From the NCBI RefSeq assembly GCF_032397745.1, contig NZ_CP135921.1, positions 620,001 to 684,000 on the forward strand: a DNA stretch of 64,000 bases, written 5' to 3'. Numbering within the stretch: the stretch's first letter is position 1; every line of letters begins with the position of its first letter. Source of the stretch: Bradyrhizobium prioriisuperbiae. Its GTDB lineage: Bacteria > Pseudomonadota > Alphaproteobacteria > Rhizobiales > Xanthobacteraceae. A program made the position numbers and the translations under genes. Of this stretch, positions 9,901 to 17,762 are shown piece after piece. The notes under the pieces were generated by a model. It saw nothing but the letters and a program-made list of their open reading frames with translations, had not been told where the DNA came from and did no database searches.

Positions 9901-10239
9901 CTGCTGGCCGCCGCGGGCTTCAAGGTCATGGCCACCTCGGGCACGCAACGGTTTCTGGCCGACAACGGCGTGCCGGCCGAGAAAGTGAACAAAGTGCTGG
10001 AAGGTCGGCCACATATCGTCGACGCCATTACCAATGGCGACGTCCAGTTGGTCTTCAACACCACCGAAGGCCCGCAGGCGCTGGCCGACAGCCGGTCGCT
10101 GAGACGAGCTGCCCTCTTGCATAAAGTACCGTACTACACCACTCTTTCCGGTGCCGTGGCGGCCGCGCAGGGGATCCGGGCCTATCTGGGCGGGGATCTC
10201 GAGGTTCGCACGCTGCAGAGCTATTCTTCGGATCTCTAA
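6910..10239 (+). CDS. carB: carbamoyl-phosphate synthase large subunit
   Basis: The 1109-residue protein has the duplicated CPSase large-chain layout. The first ATP-grasp half opens with [19 protein letters not shown] and the second with [20 protein letters not shown] near residue 577. An oligomerisation region lies between them, and a C-terminal MGS-like allosteric domain follows [14 protein letters not shown]. It makes carbamoyl phosphate from bicarbonate, two ATP and the ammonia supplied by CarA. It is slightly longer than the E. coli protein, as is usual in Rhizobiales. The ribosome-binding site is weak and a dispersed palindrome abuts it. Over 180 bp separate its TAA from greA. Confidence 0.98.
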   Translation: MPKRTDISTILIIGAGPIVIGQACEFDYSGTQAVKTLKEEGYRIVLVNSNPATIMTDPELADATYIEPITPEIVAKIIEKERNVIPGGFALLPTMGGQTALNCALSLRKQGTLEKFNIEMIGATADAIDKAEDRGRFREAMTKIGLETPRSIQTKTLPDALRALDQIGLPAIIRPSFTMGGTGGGIAYTKAEFIEIVERGIDASPTSEVLIEESVLGWKEFEMEVVRDKKDNCIIVCSIENLDPMGVHTGDSITVAPALTLTDKEYQIMRDASLAVLREIGVETGGSNVQFGVNPADGRMVVIEMNPRVSRSSALASKATGFPIAKVAAKLAVGYTLDEIANDITGGATPASFEPTIDYVVTKIPRFAFEKFPGASHTLTTSMKSVGEVMAIGRTFQESLQKALRGLETGLTGLDEIEIDGLGKGDDKNAIRAALGTPTPNRLLQVAQAMRLGWSNDEIFVSCKIDPWFLAEIRGIVEIETKVRAHGLPGNAFAMRSLKSMGFSDSRLAVLSGKTEAEVKSLRRTLGVRPAFKRIDTCAAEFASPTAYMYSTYETPFAGAVADESAPSSKKKVIILGGGPNRIGQGIEFDYCCCHACFALHDAGFETIMINCNPETVSTDYDTADRLYFEPLTAEDVLEIIDTERSNGTLHGVIVQFGGQTPLKLARALEEAKVPILGTSPDAIDLAEDRDRFKRILDKLHLKQPKNGIAYSVEQARLVASDLDFPLVVRPSYVLGGRAMQIIREEGQLGDYLLGTLPELVPADVKARYPNDKTGQINTVLGKNPLLFDRYLSDAIEIDVDCLCDGKDTFIAGIMEHIEEAGIHSGDSACSLPPHSLDPATIAELERQTRELALGLDVVGLMNVQYAIKDGEIYVLEVNPRASRTVPFVAKVVGMPVAKIASRIMAGEKLADFKLKPARLSHVGVKESVFPFARFPGVDTVLGPEMRSTGEVMGLDQSFAVAFAKSQLGGGTRVPRSGTVFVSVRETDKTRILDAVRLLAAAGFKVMATSGTQRFLADNGVPAEKVNKVLEGRPHIVDAITNGDVQLVFNTTEGPQALADSRSLRRAALLHKVPYYTTLSGAVAAAQGIRAYLGGDLEVRTLQSYSSDL

Positions 10240-10426
10240 TCGCGACCGTGAATCTTGATCCGGCTCCGCGGGCAATGCGGTGACAGGTAATCTCTCGCCG
10301 GAACCAGTGGGTTAAGACTGTGTTCCCTTTCGATGCCCGCCCCTTTCAAGGGGTCGGGTCAAACAGGATGTTTCGTGCATCAGGGCCGATTTGGTTCCCC
10401 GCGCGAAATCGAAGGACGACGACGAA

Positions 10427-10903
10427 ATGGTTGAGAAAATTCCGATGACCCAGGGTGGCTATAACGCCCTTGAGGTGGAGCTGAAGCAGCGTCAGCAGGT
10501 TGAGCGCCCGCGTATTATCGAGGCGATCGCCGAAGCGCGCTCCCATGGCGATCTGTCGGAAAACGCCGAGTATCATGCGGCCAAGGAATCCCAGTCGCAT
10601 AACGAGGGGCGCATCGCCGAGCTCGAGGACAAGCTCGCGCGTGCCGACATCATCGACGTGTCGAAACTCTCAGGCGACACCATCAAGTTCGGCGCCACCG
10701 TGACGCTGATCGACGAAGACACCGAGAAGAAGGCCGTGTGGCAGATCGTCGGCGAGCCGGAAGCCGACGCCAAGAACGGCCGCATCTCCATCACCTCCCC
10801 ATTGGGGCGGGCGCTGATCGGCAAGAAGAAGGGCTCGTCGGTCGAGGTGGTCGCGCCCGGCGGAGCGAAAGCCTATGAGATCGCCAAGGTCGAGTGGCGG
10901 TAA
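10427..10903 (+). CDS. greA: transcription elongation factor GreA
   Basis: The 158-residue protein is exactly GreA length. An N-terminal coiled coil carries the tip acidic pair in [15 protein letters not shown], and the C-terminal FKBP-like domain ends [20 protein letters not shown]. It rescues backtracked RNA polymerase by stimulating transcript cleavage. The frame opens 12 codons earlier with a TTG. The ATG at 10427 has AAGGA 10 nt upstream and gives the family N-terminus MVEKIPMT, so it is preferred. A strong terminator follows. Confidence 0.97.
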   Translation: MVEKIPMTQGGYNALEVELKQRQQVERPRIIEAIAEARSHGDLSENAEYHAAKESQSHNEGRIAELEDKLARADIIDVSKLSGDTIKFGATVTLIDEDTEKKAVWQIVGEPEADAKNGRISITSPLGRALIGKKKGSSVEVVAPGGAKAYEIAKVEWR

Positions 10904-10943
10904 CTTCGCGGAAACCACGGCGGGAAATCGCACGTACGACACC

Positions 10944-10973
10944 AAGCCGCAGCCTCCGCGCTGCGGCTTTTTG
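10944..10973 (+). terminator. intrinsic terminator of greA
   Basis: AAGCCGCAG (10944-10952) pairs perfectly with CTGCGGCTT (10961-10969) over an 8-nt loop, and a T-run follows. Confidence 0.9.
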
Positions 10974-11213
10974 ATTCATTCCAAGCTCACTTCCGCAACT
11001 GCGAACATAAATCTTCGTGATCGAGGCGCCCGGCTGCCGCAATCGGCGCGGCGTTATATTGCGTCGCGCTGGCGCACCATGGGATAAGTTCCAGGCGGCA
11101 TCCGCAAATTTCGATGGGCGCCGCGTGAGCTGCGGCCTTCATGATCATACGATCGGAGGCCGTGTTTCTAAGCGCTACCGGTTTTCATGCAACCGGACAC
11201 TGGGGGATATCAA

Positions 11214-11612
11214 ATGGAAAACTTCGCAGCTTCGTGGGCACCGCGTGTCCTCAGCCTTCTGCGCATTATGACTGGACTTCTGTTTCTTCAGTACGGAATC
11301 GCAAAGCTGTTCAAATGGCCGCAGATTCCGATGTTCGAAAAGGTTGAGTTGTTTTCGCTGTACGGCCTCGCCGGCAGTCTCGAACTGGTCGGCGGCATTT
11401 TGCTGATTCTCGGCTTGTTCACACGGCCGGTCGCGTTCATCGTCGCCGGTGAAATGGCATTCGCCTATTTCATGGGCCATGCGCCGCGCGGCTTTATGCC
11501 GATCCTCAACCAAGGCGGGCTCGCGATCCTGTTCAGCTTCGTGTTCCTGTATCTGGCGTGCGCCGGCGGCGGACCATGGAGCGCCGACGCGGCAATCCGC
11601 AACAAGAATTAA
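11214..11612 (+). CDS. DoxX-family membrane protein
   Basis: The 132-residue protein has four hydrophobic helices. The DoxX-type opening RVLSLLRIMTGLLFLQYGIAKLF is followed by a glycine-rich second helix (GLAGSLELVGGILLILGLF). DoxX-like proteins are small inner-membrane proteins with roles in redox or quinone-linked processes, and this member has no defined partner. The ATG at 11214 has GGGGGA 6 nt upstream. An upstream in-frame ATG at 11187 lacks a ribosome-binding site. It is monocistronic with its own terminator. Confidence 0.85.
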   Translation: MENFAASWAPRVLSLLRIMTGLLFLQYGIAKLFKWPQIPMFEKVELFSLYGLAGSLELVGGILLILGLFTRPVAFIVAGEMAFAYFMGHAPRGFMPILNQGGLAILFSFVFLYLACAGGGPWSADAAIRNKN

Positions 11613-11660
11613 AAAAGAAAACACATCACGATAAGACGCAGCATTCGCTATCGAGACGCA

Positions 11661-11692
11661 AATCCCCCGGCCTTGCCCGGGGGATTTTTTTG
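11661..11692 (+). terminator. strong intrinsic terminator after the DoxX gene
   Basis: A perfect 10-bp stem AATCCCCCGG / CCGGGGGATT (11661-11670 and 11677-11686) with a 6-nt loop is followed by six or more T residues. Confidence 0.93.
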
Positions 11693-11776
11693 TCTCCTGT
11701 TCGAAGCCGCACTGCGAGGCAGGCAGCACGACCAATGCTGCAGGGCATGGCGCGGCAACCCAGCGACGGGGCAGCC

Positions 11777-12265
11777 TCAGTTGCGGGGGAACTTCAACTC
11801 GAGCGGCACCACGGCCTCGTTTTTCGAATTGTGCAACACCAGTGACGTCCGCACGTTGCGCACATGCGGCGCTGCGGTCAGATGCGAGACGAAATGCTGA
11901 AACGTCGCCATGTCCGGCGCCACGCATTTCAGGATGAAATCCACCTCACCGGACAGCATCCAGCACTCACGCACCAGCGGCTCGCGCCGCACGAACTCCT
12001 CGAACGCGCGAAGATCGGCGTCGGCCTGGCTCGACAGATGGACTGACGCAAACACCGTGACATCAAAACCCAGCCGATGCGGATCCAGCAGACCCCGGTA
12101 GCCCTGGATATAGCCCGCATCTTCCAGCGCCTTGACGCGACGCAGGCAGGGCGGCGGAGAGATACCGACACGTTTAGCCAATTCCACGTTGGTAATTCGG
12201 CCATCGGCCTGAATTTCATGGAGAATTTTCAGATCGATCTCGTCGAGACCCTTGGACACGGACAA
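11777..12265 (-). CDS. Lrp/AsnC-family transcriptional regulator
   Basis: The 162-residue protein has an N-terminal winged HTH (LDEIDLKILHEIQADGRITNVELAKRVGISPPP, with CLRRVKALEDAGYI as recognition and wing) and a C-terminal RAM ligand-binding domain. Such proteins are octameric feast/famine regulators that bind amino acids. The start is uncertain. TTG at 12265 lies 5 nt after GAGGG, and GTG at 12259 lies 11 nt after it. It faces trxB across 278 bp, and Lrp proteins often control a divergent neighbour or themselves. The effector is unknown. Confidence 0.9.
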   Translation of the reverse strand: MSVSKGLDEIDLKILHEIQADGRITNVELAKRVGISPPPCLRRVKALEDAGYIQGYRGLLDPHRLGFDVTVFASVHLSSQADADLRAFEEFVRREPLVRECWMLSGEVDFILKCVAPDMATFQHFVSHLTAAPHVRNVRTSLVLHNSKNEAVVPLELKFPRN

Positions 12266-12543
12266 CCATTCCCTCGATTCACACCATCTGCGGTGCTTGC
12301 CGGCTGTTCATACCGCAGTGCCACCGGTTTTGCGAAATTTTATTGCTTGGAGACAAATGTTCCGCGAATGGCAGCAGATAAGTGACGGAAGTGTCAGAAA
12401 ATCGGTGGATATGGGTTGCATAACTTGCATGGCTGCCCAGATAACCTAAGATGAATTCTGCCGTTTTTGATGCACTGCAGCCGTCTTTCTGAGCAGTTTC
12501 TGCCTCCCCGCGGACAATCGAGATGGGGAGCAAGGATCGATCC

Positions 12544-13530
12544 ATGTCTCTGTCTACGACAAACCAATCTGCCGCCATTCACGCCAAGGTCGTCATCATC
12601 GGGTCCGGCCCGGCCGGTTACACTGCAGCGATCTATGCCGCGCGCGCGATGCTCGAGCCTGTGCTGATTCAAGGCATCCAGCCCGGCGGCCAGCTCACCA
12701 TCACCACCGATGTCGAGAATTACCCCGGCTTCGCCGATGTGATCCAGGGCCCCTGGCTGATGGAGCAGATGGAGAAGCAGGCGACCCATGTCGGCACCAA
12801 GATCGTCACCGATCACGTCAATAAGCTGGAACTGGGCCAGCGGCCGTTCCGTGTGACCTGCGACTCTGGCGACGTCTACCTCGCCGAGACCATCATCCTC
12901 GCGACCGGCGCGCAGGCGCGCTGGCTCGGCCTGCCATCGGAAGAAACCTTCAAGGGCTTCGGTGTTTCCGCTTGCGCCACCTGCGACGGCTTCTTCTACC
13001 GCGGCAAGCAGGTGTTCGTGGTCGGTGGTGGCAATACCGCCGTCGAGGAAGCGCTGTTCCTGACCAATTTCGCCTCCCAGGTGACGCTTGTGCATCGCCG
13101 CGGCTCGCTGCGCGCCGAACGCATCCTGCAGGATCGGCTGTTCAAGCACCCAAAGATCAAGGTGATCTGGGACACCGCTGTGGAAGAGATCCACGGCGAC
13201 CAGAACCCGTCAAAGGTCACCCATATCCGGCTGAAGAACGTGAAAACTGGCGCGACCACCGATCTGCCCACGGACGGTGTCTTTGTCGCGATCGGACACG
13301 CTCCCGCGACCGAACTGGTCGCCGGCCAGTTGAAACTCAAACCGTCTGGCTATGTCGAGATCGCACCGCACTCGACAGCCACTTCGGTGCCCGGCGTGTT
13401 CGCGGCCGGCGATGTCGCGGACGAAACCTATCGCCAGGCAGTGACGGCCGCAGGCCTCGGCTGCATGGCGGCGCTCGAAGCAGAACGGTTTATCCATGCA
13501 GCAGCCACTGAACGCGCAGCCGCCGAATAG
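12544..13530 (+). CDS. trxB: thioredoxin reductase
   Basis: The 328-residue protein has the FAD dinucleotide motif IIGSGPAGYTAAIYAARA at the N-terminus, the redox-active ACATCDG near residue 143, the NADPH motif VVGGGNTAVEEA near 163 and the closing FAD motif VFAAGDVADETYRQAVTAAG. It passes electrons from NADPH to thioredoxin in the cytoplasm. The ATG at 12544 has AAGGA at 7 nt and is preferred over an in-frame ATG seven codons earlier. A LysR gene follows after 43 bp, so they may be co-transcribed. Confidence 0.97.
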   Translation: MSLSTTNQSAAIHAKVVIIGSGPAGYTAAIYAARAMLEPVLIQGIQPGGQLTITTDVENYPGFADVIQGPWLMEQMEKQATHVGTKIVTDHVNKLELGQRPFRVTCDSGDVYLAETIILATGAQARWLGLPSEETFKGFGVSACATCDGFFYRGKQVFVVGGGNTAVEEALFLTNFASQVTLVHRRGSLRAERILQDRLFKHPKIKVIWDTAVEEIHGDQNPSKVTHIRLKNVKTGATTDLPTDGVFVAIGHAPATELVAGQLKLKPSGYVEIAPHSTATSVPGVFAAGDVADETYRQAVTAAGLGCMAALEAERFIHAAATERAAAE

Positions 13531-13573
13531 TCGAAGAACTTCGACGCATCAGAATCGTCACGGATCGACCGCT

Positions 13574-14467
13574 ATGGATTGGGACAAGCTAAAGGTTTTT
13601 CACGCAGCAGCGGAAGCGGGCAGCTTCACGCATGCCGGCGAGCAGCTCGGACTGTCGCAGTCCGCGGTCTCCCGGCAGGTCAGCGCGCTTGAGCAGGAAC
13701 TCGCCGTTTCGCTGTTCCACCGCCATGCCCGCGGCCTGATCCTGACCGAACAGGGCGACCTGCTGTTCCGCACGGCACATGACGTCTTCATGCAGCTGCA
13801 GGCCGCACGCGCCAAACTGACCGACAGCCGCGAGCGGCCGAGCGGCGAACTCAAGGTGACCACGACCCCCGGTGTCGGCATCAACTGGCTGATCCCCCGA
13901 TTGGGCGAGTTCACCTCGCTTTATCCGGAAATCCGCGTGCAGCTGATGGTCACCGACGAAGAGCTCGACCTCTCGATGCGCGAGGCCGACGTCGCCATTC
14001 GCACCCGCAAGCCGACGCAGCCCGACCTGATCCAGCGCAAGCTGTTCTCGATCGGCTTCCACGCCTATTGCTCGCCGGAATACATCAAGCGCTTCGGCAC
14101 CCCCCGCACGCTCGACGATCTCGACAACCACCGCATCATCATGCTGAGCGACTCGCAGGTACCGTCGCATTTGCAGAATCGCGCGTGGCTGATCGAAGCC
14201 GGACGCAACGGTTCCGGACCGCGGGAAGCCTATTTCAAGGTCAACAACATCCTCGGCCTGTTGCGCGGCTGCCAGCAAGGCCTCGGGATCGCGGCATTGC
14301 CGGACTATCTCGTCGACGACAACAACCGCCTGGTCCAGTTGTTCGGCGAAGCCGATTCGATCCAGCTCGACACCTACTTCGTTTATCCGGAAGAGCTGAA
14401 AACCGTTGCACGCGTGCAGGTTTTCCGAGATTTCGTGGTGAGCAAGGCGCAGCGCTGGCCCTCATAA
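13574..14467 (+). CDS. LysR-family transcriptional regulator
   Basis: The 297-residue protein starts with a canonical LysR HTH (MDWDKLKVFHAAAEAGSF then GLSQSAVSRQVSALEQEL), followed by a type 2 periplasmic-binding-fold effector domain. An in-frame extension upstream overlaps trxB and looks non-coding, so the ATG at 13574 is used. The arrangement directly behind trxB suggests a redox link, but no effector or target can be read from sequence. The 347-bp interval after it contains a candidate small RNA. Confidence 0.9.
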   Translation: MDWDKLKVFHAAAEAGSFTHAGEQLGLSQSAVSRQVSALEQELAVSLFHRHARGLILTEQGDLLFRTAHDVFMQLQAARAKLTDSRERPSGELKVTTTPGVGINWLIPRLGEFTSLYPEIRVQLMVTDEELDLSMREADVAIRTRKPTQPDLIQRKLFSIGFHAYCSPEYIKRFGTPRTLDDLDNHRIIMLSDSQVPSHLQNRAWLIEAGRNGSGPREAYFKVNNILGLLRGCQQGLGIAALPDYLVDDNNRLVQLFGEADSIQLDTYFVYPEELKTVARVQVFRDFVVSKAQRWPS

Positions 14468-14554
14468 TCACGTGATCAATACCGCCAACTCCGCATGACT
14501 GACATGCTACCTCGGCGGTTGCCGCATGACCAAAACGGGGATCAAATACAACTA

Positions 14555-14692
14555 CTGAATGCTTGCGGTTGCGCATCGTCCCCCTCCTCCAGTGACCGCT
14601 GGACTTCAGTTATCCCTCTTGGAAGGTGATTGTGTCGGCCTCACATGGCCAAAACTATCCAGCCGGGCTCGCAAGAGTCCGGCTTTTCTTTT
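14555..14692 (+). ncRNA. candidate trans-acting small RNA with anti-Shine-Dalgarno stretch
   Basis: The interval between the LysR gene and copA has no convincing ORF. It contains an unpaired pyrimidine tract CCCCCTCCTCC at 14580-14590, complementary to ribosome-binding sites and similar to the CCUCC loops of Rhizobiales sRNAs. It ends with a terminator hairpin (AGCCGGGCTC / GAGTCCGGCT at 14661-14670 and 14675-14684, then TTTCTTTTA). A weak TTGCCG at 14519-14524 with CAAATA at 14543-14548 could be its promoter. Both the RNA and its 5' end are inference. Confidence 0.4.
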
Positions 14693-14814
14693 ATGCAATT
14701 TTTCAATGTATTTAATGCGCTATGCGCAGTATTCGGCGCCGCTGATTGCGGCGCACACAAACCAGCGGCTGCGAAAGGCATTCTATAAGCCAGCTTCCAC
14801 TTCGCTGGAACGCG

Positions 14815-17259
14815 TTAAATCCGCAGCCGCGCCAACCGCAACGCATTGCCGATGACGCTGACCGACGACAACGCCATCGCAGCCGCGCCCACCATCGGCG
14901 ACAGCAGCAGCCCGAACAAGGGATAGAGCACGCCGGCGGCGACCGGAACACCCGCCGCGTTATAGACGAACGCAAACGTCAGGTTCTGACGGATATTGCG
15001 CATCGTCGCCTTCGACAGGTTCCGCGCCTGCACCAGTCCGCCGAGATCGCCGCGCAACAGCGTGATCCCCGCGCTCTCGATGGCGACATCCGTTCCCCCA
15101 CCCATCGCGATGCCCACATCGGCGCTCGCCAGCGCTGGCGCATCGTTGACGCCATCGCCGACCATGGCGACACAACGCCCCTCCGACTTCAGCCGCTCGA
15201 CCACCGCCCCCTTGCGCTCCGGCAGCACGCCGGCCTCGACCTCGTCGAGACCGAGGTCGCGCGCGACCGCCTGTGCCGTGGTTACGTGATCACCGGTCAG
15301 CATGATGATGCGCAGCCCCTCGCGGCGCAGCGCATCCAGAGCCGCCCGGGCGCTGGCCTTGATCGGATCGGCGATCGCGATCAGGCCGACGGCCGCGCCA
15401 TCGACAGCCACATGGATCACCGTGGCCCCGTTCTCGCGCTGCGCGCGGGCGGTAGCCTCGAGCGCGTCGATCTCAATGCCGCGTTCGCGCATCAGCGCGG
15501 CATTGCCGAGCGCCACCGTCCGGCCGTCGATCTCTCCCGATGCGCCCTTGCCCGCGAGCGCATCGAAATTCCTGACTTCACTCAAGTGAACATGGCGCTG
15601 CTCCGCCGCCGCCAGAATGGCATGCGCCAGGGGATGTTCGCTGGCGCGCTCGACGCTGGCCGCAAGCCGCAGTAACTCGGCTTCATCGATTCCGTCTGCC
15701 GCAATCAGCGCCACGACCTTCGGCTTGCCTTCGGTCAGGGTGCCGGTCTTGTCGATCACCAGCGTATCGACGCGCTCCATCCGCTCCAGCGCATCGGCGT
15801 CACGGATCAATATTCCGGCCCGCGCCCCGCGGCCGACCCCCACCATGATCGACATCGGTGTCGCGAGACCGAGCGCACAAGGGCAGGCAATAATCAGCAC
15901 GGTAACCGCGGCAACCAGACCGAACGTCAACCGCGGTTCGGGGCCGAACAGCCCCCAGGCGACAAAAGCCAGCAGCGCGACCGCGATCACCGCAGGCACG
16001 AACCAGCCAGCCACGCGATCTGCCAATCGCTGGATCGGCGCCCGCGAACGCTGCGCCCGGCTGACCATATCGACGATCCGCGCCAGCATGGTGTCGCGAC
16101 CGACCTTCTCGGCGCGCATCACCAGACCGCCGCTCTGATTAAGCGTGCCGCCGATCACCCCCGCACCATCTGCCTTGGCCACCGGCATTGATTCGCCGGT
16201 CACCATCGACTCGTCGATATTGGAGCGCCCCTCCACAATGATGCCATCGACTGGAATCTTTTCACCCGGACGCACCCGCAGCAAATCTCCAACCGCAACC
16301 TGGTCAAGCGCGATGTCCTCGTCGCCTCGGTCGGCCACGCGCCGCGCGGTCTTTGGCGCAAGCCCAAGCAACGTCTTGATCGCACCGGACGTTCGCTCGC
16401 GCGCGCGCAGTTCCAGCACCTGGCCAAGCAGGACCAGCACGGTGATGACGGCAGCCGCTTCGAAATACACGGCGACCGCACCATGGTGATCCCGAAACGC
16501 CTGCGGAAACCATTGCGGGACGAGGGTCGCGACAAGGCTGTAGAGCCAGGCGACGCCCGTCCCCATCGCGATCAGCGTGAACATATTGAGATTGCGTGTT
16601 ACCAGCGATCGGAAACCACGGACAAAAAACGGCGCGCCGGCCCACGCCACCACCGGCGTCGCCAACGCGAACAACACCCAATTGGCATAGGGTGCAGGGA
16701 TGAGTTCAATGCCGGCGACGTGTGCCGCCATGTCGACGATCACAACAGGAATGGTCAAAGCAAGCGCGGTCCAGAACCGGCGCGTCATGTCGATCAGTTC
16801 CGGATCCGGCGCGTCATCGAGCGAGACCTGCTCAGGCTCGAGGGCCATGCCGCAGATCGGACAGGCGCCGGGACCGACCTGGCGCACCTCCGGATGCATC
16901 GGGCAGGTATAGATGGCGTCTTTCGCAACGGGCTGCGCCGCTGCTGCCTGCGGTTTGCTTCGCACCGGCGGCTTGCGCGCCAGAATAGCCTCCGGATCGG
17001 CTTCGAACTTGGTGCGGCAGCCGCCGAAGCAGAAGTAATAGTCCTGTCCGTTATGACTAGCGTGATGTTTCGCCGTCCCGGGATCGACACTCATGCCGCA
17101 GACCGGGTCGATCGCTTTTGAGACCTGGGCCGGCGCATCGTGACCGTGCTGATGGTGATGAGCGTGGCTGGCATGATCGTGCCGTCCGGCGCTGGATGCC
17201 CCCTGGCCATGACCCTCATGGCCGCAACAGCCTTCTTGCTTAGTCCCGGACGCCGCCAT
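14815..17259 (-). CDS. copA: Cu(I)-exporting P1B-type ATPase
   Basis: The 814-residue protein has a His-rich N-terminus with a CC pair, then a YHS domain ([10 protein letters not shown]...[12 protein letters not shown]), then a heavy-metal-binding module (YTCPMHPEV...[10 protein letters not shown]), instead of the classical CxxC HMA domain. The ATPase core follows: the CPC metal gate (IIACPCALG), the phosphorylation site DKTGTLT, SEHPLA and [10 protein letters not shown] in TM7 and MALSS in TM8 fit the Cu(I) subclass. It pumps copper across the inner membrane. An in-frame GTG at 17277 exists, but the ATG at 17259 has GGGAG at 6 nt. It is divergent from csoR across a CsoR-like operator. Confidence 0.93.
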   Translation of the reverse strand: MAASGTKQEGCCGHEGHGQGASSAGRHDHASHAHHHQHGHDAPAQVSKAIDPVCGMSVDPGTAKHHASHNGQDYYFCFGGCRTKFEADPEAILARKPPVRSKPQAAAAQPVAKDAIYTCPMHPEVRQVGPGACPICGMALEPEQVSLDDAPDPELIDMTRRFWTALALTIPVVIVDMAAHVAGIELIPAPYANWVLFALATPVVAWAGAPFFVRGFRSLVTRNLNMFTLIAMGTGVAWLYSLVATLVPQWFPQAFRDHHGAVAVYFEAAAVITVLVLLGQVLELRARERTSGAIKTLLGLAPKTARRVADRGDEDIALDQVAVGDLLRVRPGEKIPVDGIIVEGRSNIDESMVTGESMPVAKADGAGVIGGTLNQSGGLVMRAEKVGRDTMLARIVDMVSRAQRSRAPIQRLADRVAGWFVPAVIAVALLAFVAWGLFGPEPRLTFGLVAAVTVLIIACPCALGLATPMSIMVGVGRGARAGILIRDADALERMERVDTLVIDKTGTLTEGKPKVVALIAADGIDEAELLRLAASVERASEHPLAHAILAAAEQRHVHLSEVRNFDALAGKGASGEIDGRTVALGNAALMRERGIEIDALEATARAQRENGATVIHVAVDGAAVGLIAIADPIKASARAALDALRREGLRIIMLTGDHVTTAQAVARDLGLDEVEAGVLPERKGAVVERLKSEGRCVAMVGDGVNDAPALASADVGIAMGGGTDVAIESAGITLLRGDLGGLVQARNLSKATMRNIRQNLTFAFVYNAAGVPVAAGVLYPLFGLLLSPMVGAAAMALSSVSVIGNALRLARLRI

Positions 17260-17277
17260 CTCGCACTCCCGTGGCAC

Positions 17278-17310
17278 TTGAAATTAATACCCTATGGGGG
17301 TATATAGTAT
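17278..17310 (+). promoter_or_regulatory. csoR promoter with embedded CsoR-type operator
   Basis: TTGAAA (17278-17283), a 17-bp spacer and TATATA (17301-17306) form a near-consensus sigma70 promoter. The spacer contains the palindrome ATACCC-TATGG-GGGTAT (17287-17303), the G-tract with A/T flanks expected for CsoR/RcnR-family operators. Initiation 7 nt after the -10 would fall on the A of the csoR ATG. The copA gene diverges from the same interval, so repressor binding would control both. Confidence 0.7.
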
Positions 17311-17312
17311 CC

Positions 17313-17588
17313 ATGCGAAATGAGATCAAGTCATCCTGCCTGAAACGACTGAAACGTATCGAGGGCCAGATCCGCGGCCTCGCCGGCATGGTCGAGGACG
17401 ATCGTTATTGCATCGACATCGTGACGCAGATTACAGCCGCACGCGCTGCCTTGCGCCGGGTCGAGGAAGAAATCCTGCGCGATCATGTGGCTCATTGCGT
17501 CGAACACGCGATTTCGTCCGGCGACAAAGCGGATCAACGGCGCAAGATCGCGGAATTGATGGATGTCGTCAGCCGCGCCGATCGGTGA
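17313..17588 (+). CDS. csoR: CsoR-family copper-sensing repressor
   Basis: The 91-residue all-helical protein has the CsoR/RcnR signature CLKRLKRIEGQIRGLAGMVED and the Cu(I) ligand set C (DDRYCID), then H-x3-C in DHVAHCV. FrmR and RcnR sensors differ at these ligands, which favours copper. Adjacency to copA supports this. The ATG at 17313 has no Shine-Dalgarno sequence and sits exactly where transcription should start, so the mRNA may be leaderless. In the family, Cu(I) binding releases the operator and derepresses efflux. Confidence 0.85.
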   Translation: MRNEIKSSCLKRLKRIEGQIRGLAGMVEDDRYCIDIVTQITAARAALRRVEEEILRDHVAHCVEHAISSGDKADQRRKIAELMDVVSRADR

Positions 17589-17696
17589 TCGGCGTGAAAT
17601 CGATATGGTTTACGAAATATAACCGCCCCGGCGGCAGGCGCCCCGAATGAAACGGTTTACCCTGCTGTGTGATGCCAGCCGAAAAGCCAGCATTCG

Positions 17697-17714
17697 TTTA
17701 CCGCCCGTTACGCG
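17697..17714 (+). promoter_or_regulatory. conserved upstream element, copy 1 (shared by both MHYT genes)
   Basis: TTTACCGCCCGTTACGCG ends 48 bp before the ATG of the first MHYT gene. A near-identical element precedes the second gene at almost the same distance, while the sequence around both is otherwise diverged. It is probably a promoter or operator site, and the factor is unknown. Confidence 0.5.
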
Positions 17715-17762
17715 CTTTTGCTTATACGTGATCGCTCAACAAAAAGCTTTTGCGGTAAGCTC

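Noticed and set aside
3731..10239. Separation of carA and carB as a sign of rearrangement
   Set aside because: The genes remain in order and orientation with coherent intervening genes. Separated carA and carB are common in this family.
8119..10275. Long minus-strand open frame of 718 codons across carB
   Set aside because: It is a shadow caused by high GC at third codon positions. carB on the other strand is unambiguous.
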